Part shown: positions 1 through 5,989 of the stretch, one piece after another
Numbering within the stretch: the first letter of the stretch is position 1
How the letters are laid out: every line of letters begins with the position of its first letter
DNA from: Syntrophomonadaceae bacterium
GTDB taxonomy: Bacteria; Bacillota; Dethiobacteria; DTU022
Direction: 5' to 3'
Assembly: GCA_003552365.1 (NCBI GenBank)
Contig: PUKR01000150.1
Location: 1 to 6,327 of the forward strand
Length of the DNA stretch: 6,327 nt
The notes under the pieces: generated by a model
The model's database searches: none
Seen by the model: only the letters and a program-made list of their open reading frames with translations
Told to the model about the DNA's origin: nothing
Made by a program: the position numbers and the translations under genes

Positions 1-993
1 CGTGCCCTTTCATATTATAGTTTTTACCCTCTCTGGAGAGTTTTCCTTGAAAAGTTAGGCGCTGAAGTAATTGTTTCAAGGCCAACGAACCGTAAAATCC
101 TTGAAGATGGCATCAAGGAAATGGTCAGTGACGCCTGCATCCCCATTAAGGTATTCCAGGGTCATGTTATGGATTTGATTGATAAGGTAGATTATGTCTT
201 TGTCCCCCGCCTGGTCAGTGCTGATGGAAAAGCTACTTTTTGCCCCAAATTCCTTGGATTGCCGGATATGGTCCGCTATTCTGGGGTTAACCTGCCAGGG
301 TTGATTGATGTTCGTTACAACCTGAGTAAAGTGCCCGGGGGGTTGCTTCGCTTTTTCAGGTCCGTAGCCCTGGCTATTGGAGTAAAAAACCCTTTCAAAC
401 AGGCTTATGCGGCAATAAATGCAGTATTGAAGCAAAAAAAATATGATAAATTACTGCAGGCAGGGGTTAGACCCGGGGAAGCTTTTGAATTGATCTCAGG
501 AAATTTGGATCACAACCGTGGAAAGCAGATCACAGCTATGAAAAATAAACCAAAAAACCCGAAGGCCACAGTTGCTTTGCTCGGCTACCCTTATACCCTC
601 CACGATCCTTTTATCAGCGCCGGGCTCTATAATAAGTTGTCCCGCATGGGAGTAGAGATAGTTACCTATGAACAAATACCTTTAAAAGTGATGCGCCGTT
701 ATTCGAAGGTCCTGCCTCAAAACTTTTTTTGGTATTACAGCAACCAGGTTTGCTGGGCCGGTTTGTACCTGCTCAAGCAAAATTTAATAGATGGCATCAT
801 CCATGTGACCGCTTTTGGCTGCGGACCCGATGCGATGGTAGATAAAACCCTTGAACTTGAAGCAAAATCTACCGGGGTGCCATTCCTGAGCCTTTCTATC
901 GACGAACATACCGGTGAAGGAGGTGTGCAAACCCGCCTGGAAGCTTTTGTCGACATGCTTTGGGCAAAGCGGGAAAAAATTAGAGCGGGTTAA
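1..993 (+). CDS. Acyl-CoA dehydratase activase-related protein (DUF2229 / COG3580-type), 5'-truncated
   Basis: The frame is open from the first base to the TAA at 991-993, giving 330 residues. The start lies upstream of the window. The ATG at 121 is internal, because the 40 residues before it are conserved family sequence (PRALSYYSFYPLW-like opening without its first residues, then LGAEVIVSRPTNRKIL). The N-terminal part matches the DUF2229 'CoA-substrate-specific activase' domain, with SDACIPIKVFQGH around residues 43-55. The C-terminal half (about 190-330) resembles the 2-hydroxyglutaryl-CoA dehydratase D-like fold and ends in the typical DEHTGEGGVQTRLEAFVDML. Candidate cluster-ligand cysteines sit at window residues 46 (DACIP), 81 (TFCPK) and 274 (FGCGPD), with another at 251. 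Proteins of this type occur beside, or fused to, the dehydratase activase. The exact reaction is not established. The activase gene follows after 4 bases, so the two are very likely co-transcribed. Family assignment is firm, function is not. Confidence 0.88.
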   Translation, partial: RALSYYSFYPLWRVFLEKLGAEVIVSRPTNRKILEDGIKEMVSDACIPIKVFQGHVMDLIDKVDYVFVPRLVSADGKATFCPKFLGLPDMVRYSGVNLPGLIDVRYNLSKVPGGLLRFFRSVALAIGVKNPFKQAYAAINAVLKQKKYDKLLQAGVRPGEAFELISGNLDHNRGKQITAMKNKPKNPKATVALLGYPYTLHDPFISAGLYNKLSRMGVEIVTYEQIPLKVMRRYSKVLPQNFFWYYSNQVCWAGLYLLKQNLIDGIIHVTAFGCGPDAMVDKTLELEAKSTGVPFLSLSIDEHTGEGGVQTRLEAFVDMLWAKREKIRAG

Positions 994-997
994 TAAT

Positions 998-1981
998 ATG
1001 CAAAAGTTTTACCTGGGGGTTGATGTTGGTTCAGTGAGCACCAACCTGGCTTTAACAGACGAAAATGACCGGTTAATTGACTGGGAGTACCTGCGGACCA
1101 AAGGGCAGCCGATCAAGGTTGTCCAGGAAGGGCTGGCGCTTTTAGCCGAAAAAATTCCGCAAGATGCAGCTGTAGCTGGAGCGGGTGTAACCGGAAGCGC
1201 CCGCAGTTTGGCCGGTGTAGCTATCGGAGCCGATGTTATAAAAAATGAAATAACCGCCCATGCTATAGCTGCCGACCTGGCGGTACCCGGAGTGCAAACG
1301 GTTTTGGAAATTGGCGGGCAGGATTCAAAGATTATTGTGTTGCGCCACGGAGTGGTCGTTGATTTTGCCATGAACACGGTTTGTGCTGCCGGGACCGGTT
1401 CGTTTCTTGACCACCAGGCCGCCCGCCTGGGTGTGCCGATTGAAGAATTTGGCAGGTGGGCCTTGAAGAGCACAAACCCTGTCCATGTTGCCGGACGTTG
1501 TTCCGTTTTTGCCGAGTCTGACATGATTCACAAGCAGCAGATGGGTCACCGAATTGAAGACATTATTGCAGGCCTGTGCGATGCCCTGGTGCGAAACTAC
1601 TTAAATAATGTCGGCAAGGGTAAGGAGATTATAGCCCCGGTTGTTTTCCAGGGTGGTGTGGCCGCTAACCAGGGGATTAAAGCTGCTTTTGAAAAAGCTT
1701 TAGACTTAGAGGTAATTGTTCCGGAAAACTACCATGTTATGGGTGCAGTGGGGGCAGGAGTTCTGGCCAGGTTGGCCATGAAGGAAAAGCAGGCAACTTC
1801 TTTTCGCGGTTTTGCTTTAAGTGATTTAGAATACGAAGCCGGCACATTCGAGTGCGATGGTTGTCCCAACATCTGTGAAATTGTTAATCTTTCACTGGAC
1901 GGAGAGCTGCTGGCTCGCTGGGGCGGCCGCTGCGGTAAGTGGGAAAACGTTAATGAAGCTAAAGCCACTGCGGAAAAATAG
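998..1981 (+). CDS. 2-hydroxyacyl-CoA dehydratase activase (HgdC/BadG/BcrA-family ATPase)
   Basis: This is a 327-residue ASKHA-fold ATPase of the type that uses ATP hydrolysis to push a low-potential electron onto a radical dehydratase or a double-cubane-cluster partner. Visible motifs are the phosphate-binding DVGSVSTN (9-16), EIGGQDSK (104-111), NTVCAAGTGSF with Cys129, and GRCSVFAESD with Cys168. By family knowledge, these two cysteines bind the [4Fe-4S] cluster bridging the homodimer. FQGGVAANQGI (217-227) and the C-terminal HVMGAVGAG complete the nucleotide site. The classical domain ends near residue 262. A tail then adds CDGCPNIC (Cys286, 289, 293) and GGRCGKW (Cys312), as in the longer COG1924-type activases. 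The ATG at 998 was chosen over an in-frame ATG at 914, because family homology starts with MQKFYLGVDVGS and the longer form would overlap the upstream gene by 80 bases. The Shine-Dalgarno site is weak (GAGCGGG within 983-989), suggesting translational coupling to the upstream gene. Confidence 0.93.
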   Translation: MQKFYLGVDVGSVSTNLALTDENDRLIDWEYLRTKGQPIKVVQEGLALLAEKIPQDAAVAGAGVTGSARSLAGVAIGADVIKNEITAHAIAADLAVPGVQTVLEIGGQDSKIIVLRHGVVVDFAMNTVCAAGTGSFLDHQAARLGVPIEEFGRWALKSTNPVHVAGRCSVFAESDMIHKQQMGHRIEDIIAGLCDALVRNYLNNVGKGKEIIAPVVFQGGVAANQGIKAAFEKALDLEVIVPENYHVMGAVGAGVLARLAMKEKQATSFRGFALSDLEYEAGTFECDGCPNICEIVNLSLDGELLARWGGRCGKWENVNEAKATAEK

Positions 1982-2093
1982 TTGTTTTTGAAGGAAAAGC
2001 ATATTTTTTACTTGTTTTTTGTATATATTCACAAATAAATAATAAGCAAGCAGGATATTTAGCGCAATTTATTGAAATTAAAAAATGCGGTTG

Positions 2094-2128
2094 CGAATAA
2101 AAAAATATTTGCTTTATTCGTGTTTTTT
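2094..2128 (+). terminator. Weak candidate intrinsic terminator after the activase gene
   Basis: A perfect 8-base inverted repeat, CGAATAAA (2094-2101) and TTTATTCG (2113-2120), flanks an 11-base loop. It can be extended by a G-U pair and is followed by TG and six T residues (2123-2128). The layout is that of a rho-independent terminator 113 bases after the activase stop. However, the stem has only two G-C pairs, so it would be unstable. It may be chance in an AT-rich spacer. No better terminator is visible between 1982 and the promoter. Confidence 0.35.
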
Positions 2129-2133
2129 AAATA

Positions 2134-2162
2134 TTGCCTTTACGCTGTGAGTGATATAAAAT
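2134..2162 (+). promoter_or_regulatory. Candidate sigma-A promoter for the importer operon
   Basis: TTGCCT (2134-2139, 4 of 6 consensus bases) is followed after a 17-base spacer by TAAAAT (2157-2162, 5 of 6). Transcription would start near 2169, leaving about 110 bases of untranslated leader before the lipoprotein ATG. An overlapping alternative is TTTACG (2139-2144) with TAATAA (2162-2167), which is a poorer match. The spacing and place between two transcription units support it, but AT-rich DNA throws up such matches easily. Confidence 0.45.
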
Positions 2163-2210
2163 AATAATCAACGAGAAAGACTTTTTAGTATTTTGCAAAG
2201 GTGGTGGTAA

Positions 2211-2234
2211 ATGAAGCATAGTGGCAAGTTTTAG
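2211..2234 (+). CDS. Possible 7-residue leader peptide (MKHSGKF) upstream of the lipoprotein gene
   Basis: ATG at 2211 opens seven codons (MKHSGKF) ending at TAG 2232-2234. It is preceded by AAAGGTGGTGG (2197-2207), a near-perfect Shine-Dalgarno site at a workable distance. It lies within the predicted 5' leader of the importer mRNA, 44 bases before the lipoprotein ATG and in a different frame. No run of one amino acid or classical attenuator stem is seen, so a regulatory role is only a possibility. It may instead be a leftover ribosome binding site from a lost gene, or a ribosome stand-by site. Confidence 0.3.
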   Translation: MKHSGKF

Positions 2235-2278
2235 CAGGAACAGGAAAAGTTTAAAAAATCAAAGGGGGTATTTTAAGA

Positions 2279-3907
2279 ATGAAAAGATTATTAATTTTGA
2301 TGATTGTCCCGGTTTTACTCCTGGGCTTTATGTTTGCCGGTTGTGAACCGGTTGAGGAAGAACCGGTGGAAGAACCGGTTGATGAGGAACCGGAAGAACC
2401 GGTTGATGAAGAACCGGAGCCGGTCGAACAGGCAGTGTCGGTTGCTATTGGAGCTGAACCGGAAAGCCTTGACCCGCTAAGAATGAGTTCAGCACCGGCA
2501 GCTACCGTATCTGAGCACATGGCAGAGAACCTGATTTATTTAACCGAAGACGGTGATCTTGATCCGGCTCTGGCTACAGACTGGGAAATTGAAGATGACG
2601 GTATGTCTTACTTGATTGATCTGCGTGAAGGGGTTACCTTCCATGACGGAGAGCCATTTAATGCTGAAGCTGTCAAGTATAACCTCGACCGCTTTATGGG
2701 CAAAGGCGAATTTGAAGGTGTAGATCAGGCCGACTTTGCATTCCTGCTTGGTGAAGTTGATGAGGTGGAAGTAGTCGATGAATACCAGATCAGGATTCAC
2801 ATGGAAGAGCGTTTTGCCCCGTTGATTGCTCACCTTTCCCATTCCTTTATCGCAATGCACAGCCCGGCAGCTTTAGAAGCGCTGGATGAAGGCGATGAAG
2901 TGGAAGCTCCCGTTGGTACCGGCCCATTTAAGTATGCCGGCTGGGATCGCGGCGAGCAGATTGTTATGGAAAGGAACGAAGATTACTGGGGCGGTGCGCC
3001 TGAATTGGAACAAGTAACCTTTAAGTTTGTTCCCGAAGGCAGCTCCCGGGTAATTATGCTCGAGACCGGTGAAGTTGACGCGGTAATGGATATTCCTTTT
3101 GCTGAAATAGAAAGGCTCGAAGCAGAAGAAGGTATAAACATTGTTTATGAAGAAAGTGTTCGCAACATTTATATCGGTTTTAACATGGAAAGCGAACTGT
3201 TCAAAGACAATAAGGAGCTTCGCCAGGCTTTGAACTACGCGATTGATAACCAGGCCATTTGTGACGTCATTTTTGAGGGGGCATATGAACCGGCAACTGC
3301 TCCGATTCTGCCACCTGTATTCGGTTATCACGAAGTAGGACCATACGAGTACGACCCGGAAAGAGCACAGGAATTAATGGCTGAAGCCGGTTACGAAGAC
3401 GGCTTTGAAATGGAGCTTTTCCACCCGGTAGGCCGCTACCCGAGAGACGAACAAGTTGCGGAAACCGTCCAGGGTATGCTGGCGGAAGTTGGCATTGAGG
3501 CCAACCTGACCACCTATGACTGGGGTACTTACCTTGACATGGTCGGCCAGGAAGATCCTGCCGATCGTGAAGATGATGCCTACATGCTCGGCTGGGGCAC
3601 TGTAACCTGGGATGCCGACTACGGTCTCTATCCCCTGTTCCACTCTGAAGAGTGGCCGCCGTCCAGCAACCGTTCTTACTATGCTAACGAGGAATTAGAT
3701 GCTCTCCTGGAAGAAGCGAGGAGAGAAATGGATCCGGATATGCGTGAGGAAATATATGCTGAAGCGATTGAAATAATCTGGGATGACGCACCGTGGTTGT
3801 TCCTCTATGACCAGGTCCAGGTTAACGCTGAACTAGACCGGGTCGAAGGGTTAATTCACCACCCGCTTGAAAACATCTCAGCCTGGGATGCGCGCATAGT
3901 AGAGTAA
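2279..3907 (+). CDS. ABC transporter substrate-binding lipoprotein, family 5 (peptide/glutathione/nickel type)
   Basis: The 542-residue product is the extracellular receptor of the importer encoded downstream. It has a lipoprotein signal peptide: KR at 2-3, a hydrophobic stretch 4-19, and lipobox FAGC with Cys22 as the lipidated residue. A Glu/Pro/Val/Asp tether (23-50) comes before the SBP_bac_5 domain (about 52-540). The family signature region is clear: LDPALATDWEIEDDG (94-108), LREGVTFHDGEPFNAEAVKYNLDR (115-138), GTGPFKY (213-219), ERNEDYWGG (231-239) and LRQALNYAID (314-323). The motifs around GRYPRDEQ (385-392) and GWGTVTWDADYGLYPLFHSEEWPP (438-461) recall GsiB/DppA-like receptors. Ligand choice cannot be read from sequence alone, and a di- or oligopeptide is the default. 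ATG 2279 has AAAGGGGG (2261-2268) ten bases upstream. The protein is rich in Asp and Glu along its whole length. The permease genes follow after a 226-base gap. Confidence 0.94.
   Translation: MKRLLILMIVPVLLLGFMFAGCEPVEEEPVEEPVDEEPEEPVDEEPEPVEQAVSVAIGAEPESLDPLRMSSAPAATVSEHMAENLIYLTEDGDLDPALATDWEIEDDGMSYLIDLREGVTFHDGEPFNAEAVKYNLDRFMGKGEFEGVDQADFAFLLGEVDEVEVVDEYQIRIHMEERFAPLIAHLSHSFIAMHSPAALEALDEGDEVEAPVGTGPFKYAGWDRGEQIVMERNEDYWGGAPELEQVTFKFVPEGSSRVIMLETGEVDAVMDIPFAEIERLEAEEGINIVYEESVRNIYIGFNMESELFKDNKELRQALNYAIDNQAICDVIFEGAYEPATAPILPPVFGYHEVGPYEYDPERAQELMAEAGYEDGFEMELFHPVGRYPRDEQVAETVQGMLAEVGIEANLTTYDWGTYLDMVGQEDPADREDDAYMLGWGTVTWDADYGLYPLFHSEEWPPSSNRSYYANEELDALLEEARREMDPDMREEIYAEAIEIIWDDAPWLFLYDQVQVNAELDRVEGLIHHPLENISAWDARIVE
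2345..2428 (+). repeat. In-frame tandem repeat coding the acidic Glu-Pro tether of the lipoprotein
   Basis: Directly after the lipidated cysteine codon, two 24-base units at 2372-2395 and 2396-2419 are 22 of 24 identical and encode EPVDEEPE twice. They are preceded by the related EPVEEEPVE (2345-2371) and followed by PVE (2420-2428). All differences are third-base changes between synonymous Glu codons. The product is a flexible, highly negative spacer between membrane anchor and binding domain. Repeat number could change by slippage without breaking the frame. Confidence 0.85.
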
Positions 3908-3936
3908 AAAGAAAAACCCCGGGATATGCTTCCGGG
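3907..3936 (-). terminator. Terminator-like hairpin facing the minus strand, at the lipoprotein gene 3' end
   Basis: CCCGG (3918-3922) pairs with CCGGG (3932-3936), two bases can be added on the + strand through a G-U and an A-T pair, and the loop is short. On the + strand no T-run follows. Read on the minus strand, the GC stem is followed by TTTTTCTTTTT (complement of 3906-3916), the form of an intrinsic terminator. No minus-strand gene is visible, so it would only stop antisense transcription entering the lipoprotein gene. On the + strand it may act as a simple 3' hairpin. Confidence 0.4.
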
Positions 3937-3954
3937 TAAAGGGGATTAACAGGT

Positions 3955-4000
3955 AAGGGGTGGGGTGATAGGCTTGATTGTCGCAATTGCCCCGCCCCTT
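3955..4000 (+). promoter_or_regulatory. Stable intercistronic stem-loop between lipoprotein and permease genes
   Basis: The arm AAGGGGTGGGGTGAT (3955-3969) pairs with ATTGCCCCGCCCCTT (3986-4000) as 15 continuous base pairs, including three G-U wobbles, around a 16-base loop. Eight G-C pairs make it very stable as + strand RNA. Only TTTAAAA follows, so it lacks the U-tract of an efficient intrinsic terminator. By analogy with other binding-protein-dependent importers, a hairpin here would shield the lipoprotein mRNA from 3' exonucleases, or partly terminate, giving more receptor than permease. The structure is seen and the role is inferred. Confidence 0.65.
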
Positions 4001-4056
4001 TAAAATTACCGGCACCAGCATTTTTAAACCAATTTTTTACAGAGGGAATTTAAGTA

Positions 4057-4085
4057 TTTATTTATTTTTTATTATCGATTATAAT
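4057..4085 (+). promoter_or_regulatory. Candidate internal promoter for the permease genes
   Basis: A perfect TATAAT (4080-4085) lies 17 bases after TTTATT (4057-4062), which matches only 3 of 6 bases of the -35 consensus. The start of transcription would be near 4092, some 42 bases before the GTG of the first permease. The region 4021-4080 is very AT-rich, which could help promoter activity or could produce the match by chance. Confidence 0.4.
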
Positions 4086-4117
4086 GATGAAGGTCGGTTT
4101 TTGGAGATACTTTTTTT

Positions 4118-4122
4118 GGGGG
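4118..4122 (+). promoter_or_regulatory. Ribosome binding site fixing the GTG start at 4134
   Basis: GGGGG (4118-4122) lies 11 bases before the GTG at 4134. The nearby ATG at 4138 is in another frame and meets TAG after three codons (stop 4147-4149), so it cannot start the permease. GTG fits because the encoded YAYIVRRLLLAVPVL is the usual N-terminus of this permease family. Confidence 0.65.
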
Positions 4123-4133
4123 TTAACTGATAA

Positions 4134-5069
4134 GTGTATGCTTATATAGTTAGACGGTTATTATTGGCTGTTCCTGTATTAATCGGCGTATCTATCCTTG
4201 TCTTTTCCATGGTCCGGTTTATTCCCGGTGATCCCGCCAGGGTAATAGCCGGAATTCAAGCACCCCAATCTGCCGTGGAGAGGGTTCGCGAAGAGATGCT
4301 TTTAGACGAACCCCTGCACACACAGTACTTTGTTTACATGGGCAATCTCCTCCAGGGTGATATGGGTAGATCTGCCTTTACCCGCAGGCCGGTTGCCTTA
4401 GAGCTGTACGAACGTTTTCCCAACACCCTGATGCTTACTGTAGCAGCCATGGCCATAGCTACAGTTCTTGGCATGGGTGCCGGCATTATTTCCGCTACTA
4501 AACGTTACTCCTTGTTTGATAATTTTGTGATGCTTCTGGCCCTGGCCGGTATAGCAATTCCTGTATTTTGGCTGGGTTTAATGATGCAGCTTTTATTTTC
4601 GGTTTACCTTGGCTGGTTTCCATCGAGCGGTATGGGAAGCTGGCAGCATCTAATCTTGCCGGCCTTTACCCTTGGGTTGGCCACAACTGCCTTGATTACC
4701 AGGATTACCCGGTCAAGTATGCTGGATGTTTTAGGGCAGGATTATATCAACACTGCCCGTGCCAAGGGGCTTGTTGAGCGAGTAGTGGTATACAAGCATG
4801 CCTTGAAAAATGCCCTTATTCCTGTAGTTACAGTGATGGGTTTGCAGTTTGGGATTTTGCTCGGCGGGGCCGTTTTGACCGAATCAGTTTTTTCCTGGCC
4901 CGGTATAGGTCGCCTGCTGGTTGATTCGATTCTCACCCGTGATTATCCGGTCGTGCAGGGCGCTGTCCTCGTTTTGGCTTTATTCTTTGTCCTGATCAAC
5001 CTGGTTGTAGATATTATATATGCCCTGCTGGATCCCCGGATCACTTATGGTTCACAAGAGGGGGACTGA
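4134..5069 (+). CDS. ABC transporter permease, DppB/OppB/GsiC type
   Basis: The 311-residue integral membrane subunit is of normal family length. It forms half of the translocation channel with the product of the next gene. The N-terminus RRLLLAVPVLIGVSILVFSM (about 7-26) is the first membrane helix, followed by the family's RFIPGDPA and a long extracellular loop. Further helices are likely near 98-120, 131-158, 172-190, 226-250 and 272-298, giving six in all. The cytoplasmic EAA loop that docks onto the ATPase is YINTARAKGL...ALKNALIP (204-230). FSWPGIGRLLVDSILTRDYPVVQG (253-276) and the C-terminal LLDPRITYG are also typical. The start is GTG, discussed under the ribosome binding site. The next permease gene begins two bases after this stop, so the two are translationally linked. 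The subfamily (peptide, glutathione or nickel) cannot be settled here. Confidence 0.95.
   Translation: MYAYIVRRLLLAVPVLIGVSILVFSMVRFIPGDPARVIAGIQAPQSAVERVREEMLLDEPLHTQYFVYMGNLLQGDMGRSAFTRRPVALELYERFPNTLMLTVAAMAIATVLGMGAGIISATKRYSLFDNFVMLLALAGIAIPVFWLGLMMQLLFSVYLGWFPSSGMGSWQHLILPAFTLGLATTALITRITRSSMLDVLGQDYINTARAKGLVERVVVYKHALKNALIPVVTVMGLQFGILLGGAVLTESVFSWPGIGRLLVDSILTRDYPVVQGAVLVLALFFVLINLVVDIIYALLDPRITYGSQEGD
5056..5064 (+). promoter_or_regulatory. Ribosome binding site fixing the TTG start at 5072
   Basis: AAGAGGGGG (5056-5064), inside the last codons of the first permease gene, lies seven bases before TTG 5072. This is the best-placed Shine-Dalgarno site for the second permease. A weaker AAGGA (5079-5083) is spaced for a second TTG at 5093. 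Confidence 0.6.
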
Positions 5070-5071
5070 TT

Positions 5072-5113
5072 TTGCAAAAAGGAAAACTGAATTTGCAAAA
5101 AGAAAAAGTGGAT
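5072..5113 (+). repeat. 21-base tandem duplication containing the permease start codon
   Basis: Bases 5072-5092 and 5093-5113 match at 18 of 21 positions, each beginning TTGCAAAAAG. They encode MQKGKLN and LQKEKVD, so the first seven residues of the second permease are duplicated in frame together with the TTG initiation codon. Either TTG could serve as start. Both lie in the cytoplasmic N-terminal tail, before the first membrane helix. Confidence 0.7.
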
Positions 5114-5989
5114 CAAATAAGCAAGCTTGCCACTCCGAAAAGTGATACGGAAATTCGCCAGGTTTGGCGGCACCTGCGCAAAAACCGAATGGCCATGCTT
5201 GGCCTGGCAATATTGTTCTTGTTTTTGATCACTTCTATATTTGCACCTTTTTTAACCCCCCATGATCCGATTAAGCTTGATCTGGTTAACGCTATGCAAA
5301 CTCCGTCCAGTGAGAATTTAATGGGAACTGACTGGCAGGGACGGGATGTTTTTTCCCGGATACTCTACGGAGGACGGATTTCACTGGCTATCGGGTTTAT
5401 AACCGTATTTATCGGCCTGGGAGTAGGTATTCCGGTGGGCACTTTATCCGGTTACTTTGGGGGTAAATTTGATTTATTTATCCAGCGTCTGATCGATATT
5501 ATGCTTGCTTTCCCCGGGATCCTCCTGGCTATTGTGGTGGTGGCAATTTTAGGCGTCGGGGTGGAGCAGGTGATGGTTGCGGTCGGTATTTCTACGATAC
5601 CGATATATACCAGGCTGGTGCGGGGATCAGTTCTCTCCGTTAAAGAAGAAGGTTATATAAAGGCCGCCAGAGGTTTGGGGATTGGTGATCTCCGGATTAT
5701 TCTTCGCCATGTATTGCCCAACTGCCTGGGCCCAATAATTGTGATGTCCACATTTCGGATTGCTACTTCAATTCTTTGGGCGGCAGGCCTTGGCTTTTTA
5801 GGACTTGGAGCTCAGCCCCCTGATCCCGAATGGGGAGCGATGTTAAGCAGGGGCAGGGAATATATGCGAGCCGCGCCTTATTTGACCACTTTCCCGGGAA
5901 TGGCTATTTTCTTTATGGTTTTAGGTTTTAACCTGATTGGCGATGGTTTGCGTGATGCGCTTGATCCTCGCTCACGCCTTTATAGATAA
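5072..5989 (+). CDS. ABC transporter permease, DppC/OppC/GsiD type
   Basis: The 305-residue second channel subunit pairs with the DppB-type product. A charged cytoplasmic tail (1-39) is followed by the OppC_N-type helix around 40-60 and APFLTPHDP (58-66). Then comes the family hallmark MGTDWQGRDVFSRILYGGRISLAIG (84-108). Further helices lie near 103-128, 139-160, 165-181, 217-240 and 272-291. The EAA loop is GYIKAARGLGIGDLRIILRHVLPN (194-217), followed by the characteristic GLGFLGLGAQPPDPEWG (239-255) and the C-terminal GDGLRDALDPR (290-300). The TTG start gives a tail of normal length and is supported by AAGAGGGGG. The alternative TTG at codon 8 would shorten the tail by seven residues without affecting any conserved part. 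The gene is two bases downstream of the first permease gene, and the ATPase gene follows after 79 bases. Confidence 0.95.
   Translation: MQKGKLNLQKEKVDQISKLATPKSDTEIRQVWRHLRKNRMAMLGLAILFLFLITSIFAPFLTPHDPIKLDLVNAMQTPSSENLMGTDWQGRDVFSRILYGGRISLAIGFITVFIGLGVGIPVGTLSGYFGGKFDLFIQRLIDIMLAFPGILLAIVVVAILGVGVEQVMVAVGISTIPIYTRLVRGSVLSVKEEGYIKAARGLGIGDLRIILRHVLPNCLGPIIVMSTFRIATSILWAAGLGFLGLGAQPPDPEWGAMLSRGREYMRAAPYLTTFPGMAIFFMVLGFNLIGDGLRDALDPRSRLYR

Larger units (their letters stand above)
1982..2278. other. AT-rich intergenic region between activase unit and ABC importer operon
   Basis: These 297 bases contain no gene-sized ORF on either strand that resembles a protein family. The region is clearly more AT-rich than its flanks, with several A and T runs. 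It holds a weak hairpin followed by a T-run (2094-2128), a candidate sigma-A promoter (2134-2162), a very short leader ORF (2211-2234) and the ribosome binding site AAAGGGGG (2261-2268) of the downstream lipoprotein gene. Transcription of the activase unit most likely ends here and that of the importer operon starts here. Confidence 0.7.

Noticed and set aside
121..123. ATG at 121 as start of the first gene
   Set aside because: The frame is open back to base 1 and encodes conserved family sequence, so this Met is internal.
914..997. Upstream in-frame ATG giving the activase 28 more residues
   Set aside because: It overlaps the preceding gene by 80 bases, the extra residues resemble nothing in the family, and homology begins at MQKFYLGVDVGS encoded from 998.
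1009..1524. 171-codon minus-strand ORF inside the activase gene
   Set aside because: It is antisense to conserved activase motifs and its translation has no family-like sequence.
2169..2278. Riboswitch or T-box in the importer leader
   Set aside because: The roughly 110-base leader shows no T-box motif, no conserved aptamer core that I recognise, and no strong stem followed by a T-run.
2251..2520. Minus-strand ORF rich in Ser, Gly and Thr
   Set aside because: It is the reverse reading of the Glu-Pro repeat in the lipoprotein gene. The apparent low-complexity protein is a by-product of that repeat.
2873..3331. 152-codon minus-strand ORF inside the lipoprotein gene
   Set aside because: It lies wholly opposite a well-supported conserved gene and its translation shows no recognisable domain.
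4568..4777. 69-codon + strand ORF inside the first permease gene
   Set aside because: It is out of frame within a strongly conserved membrane protein gene and has no convincing ribosome binding site.
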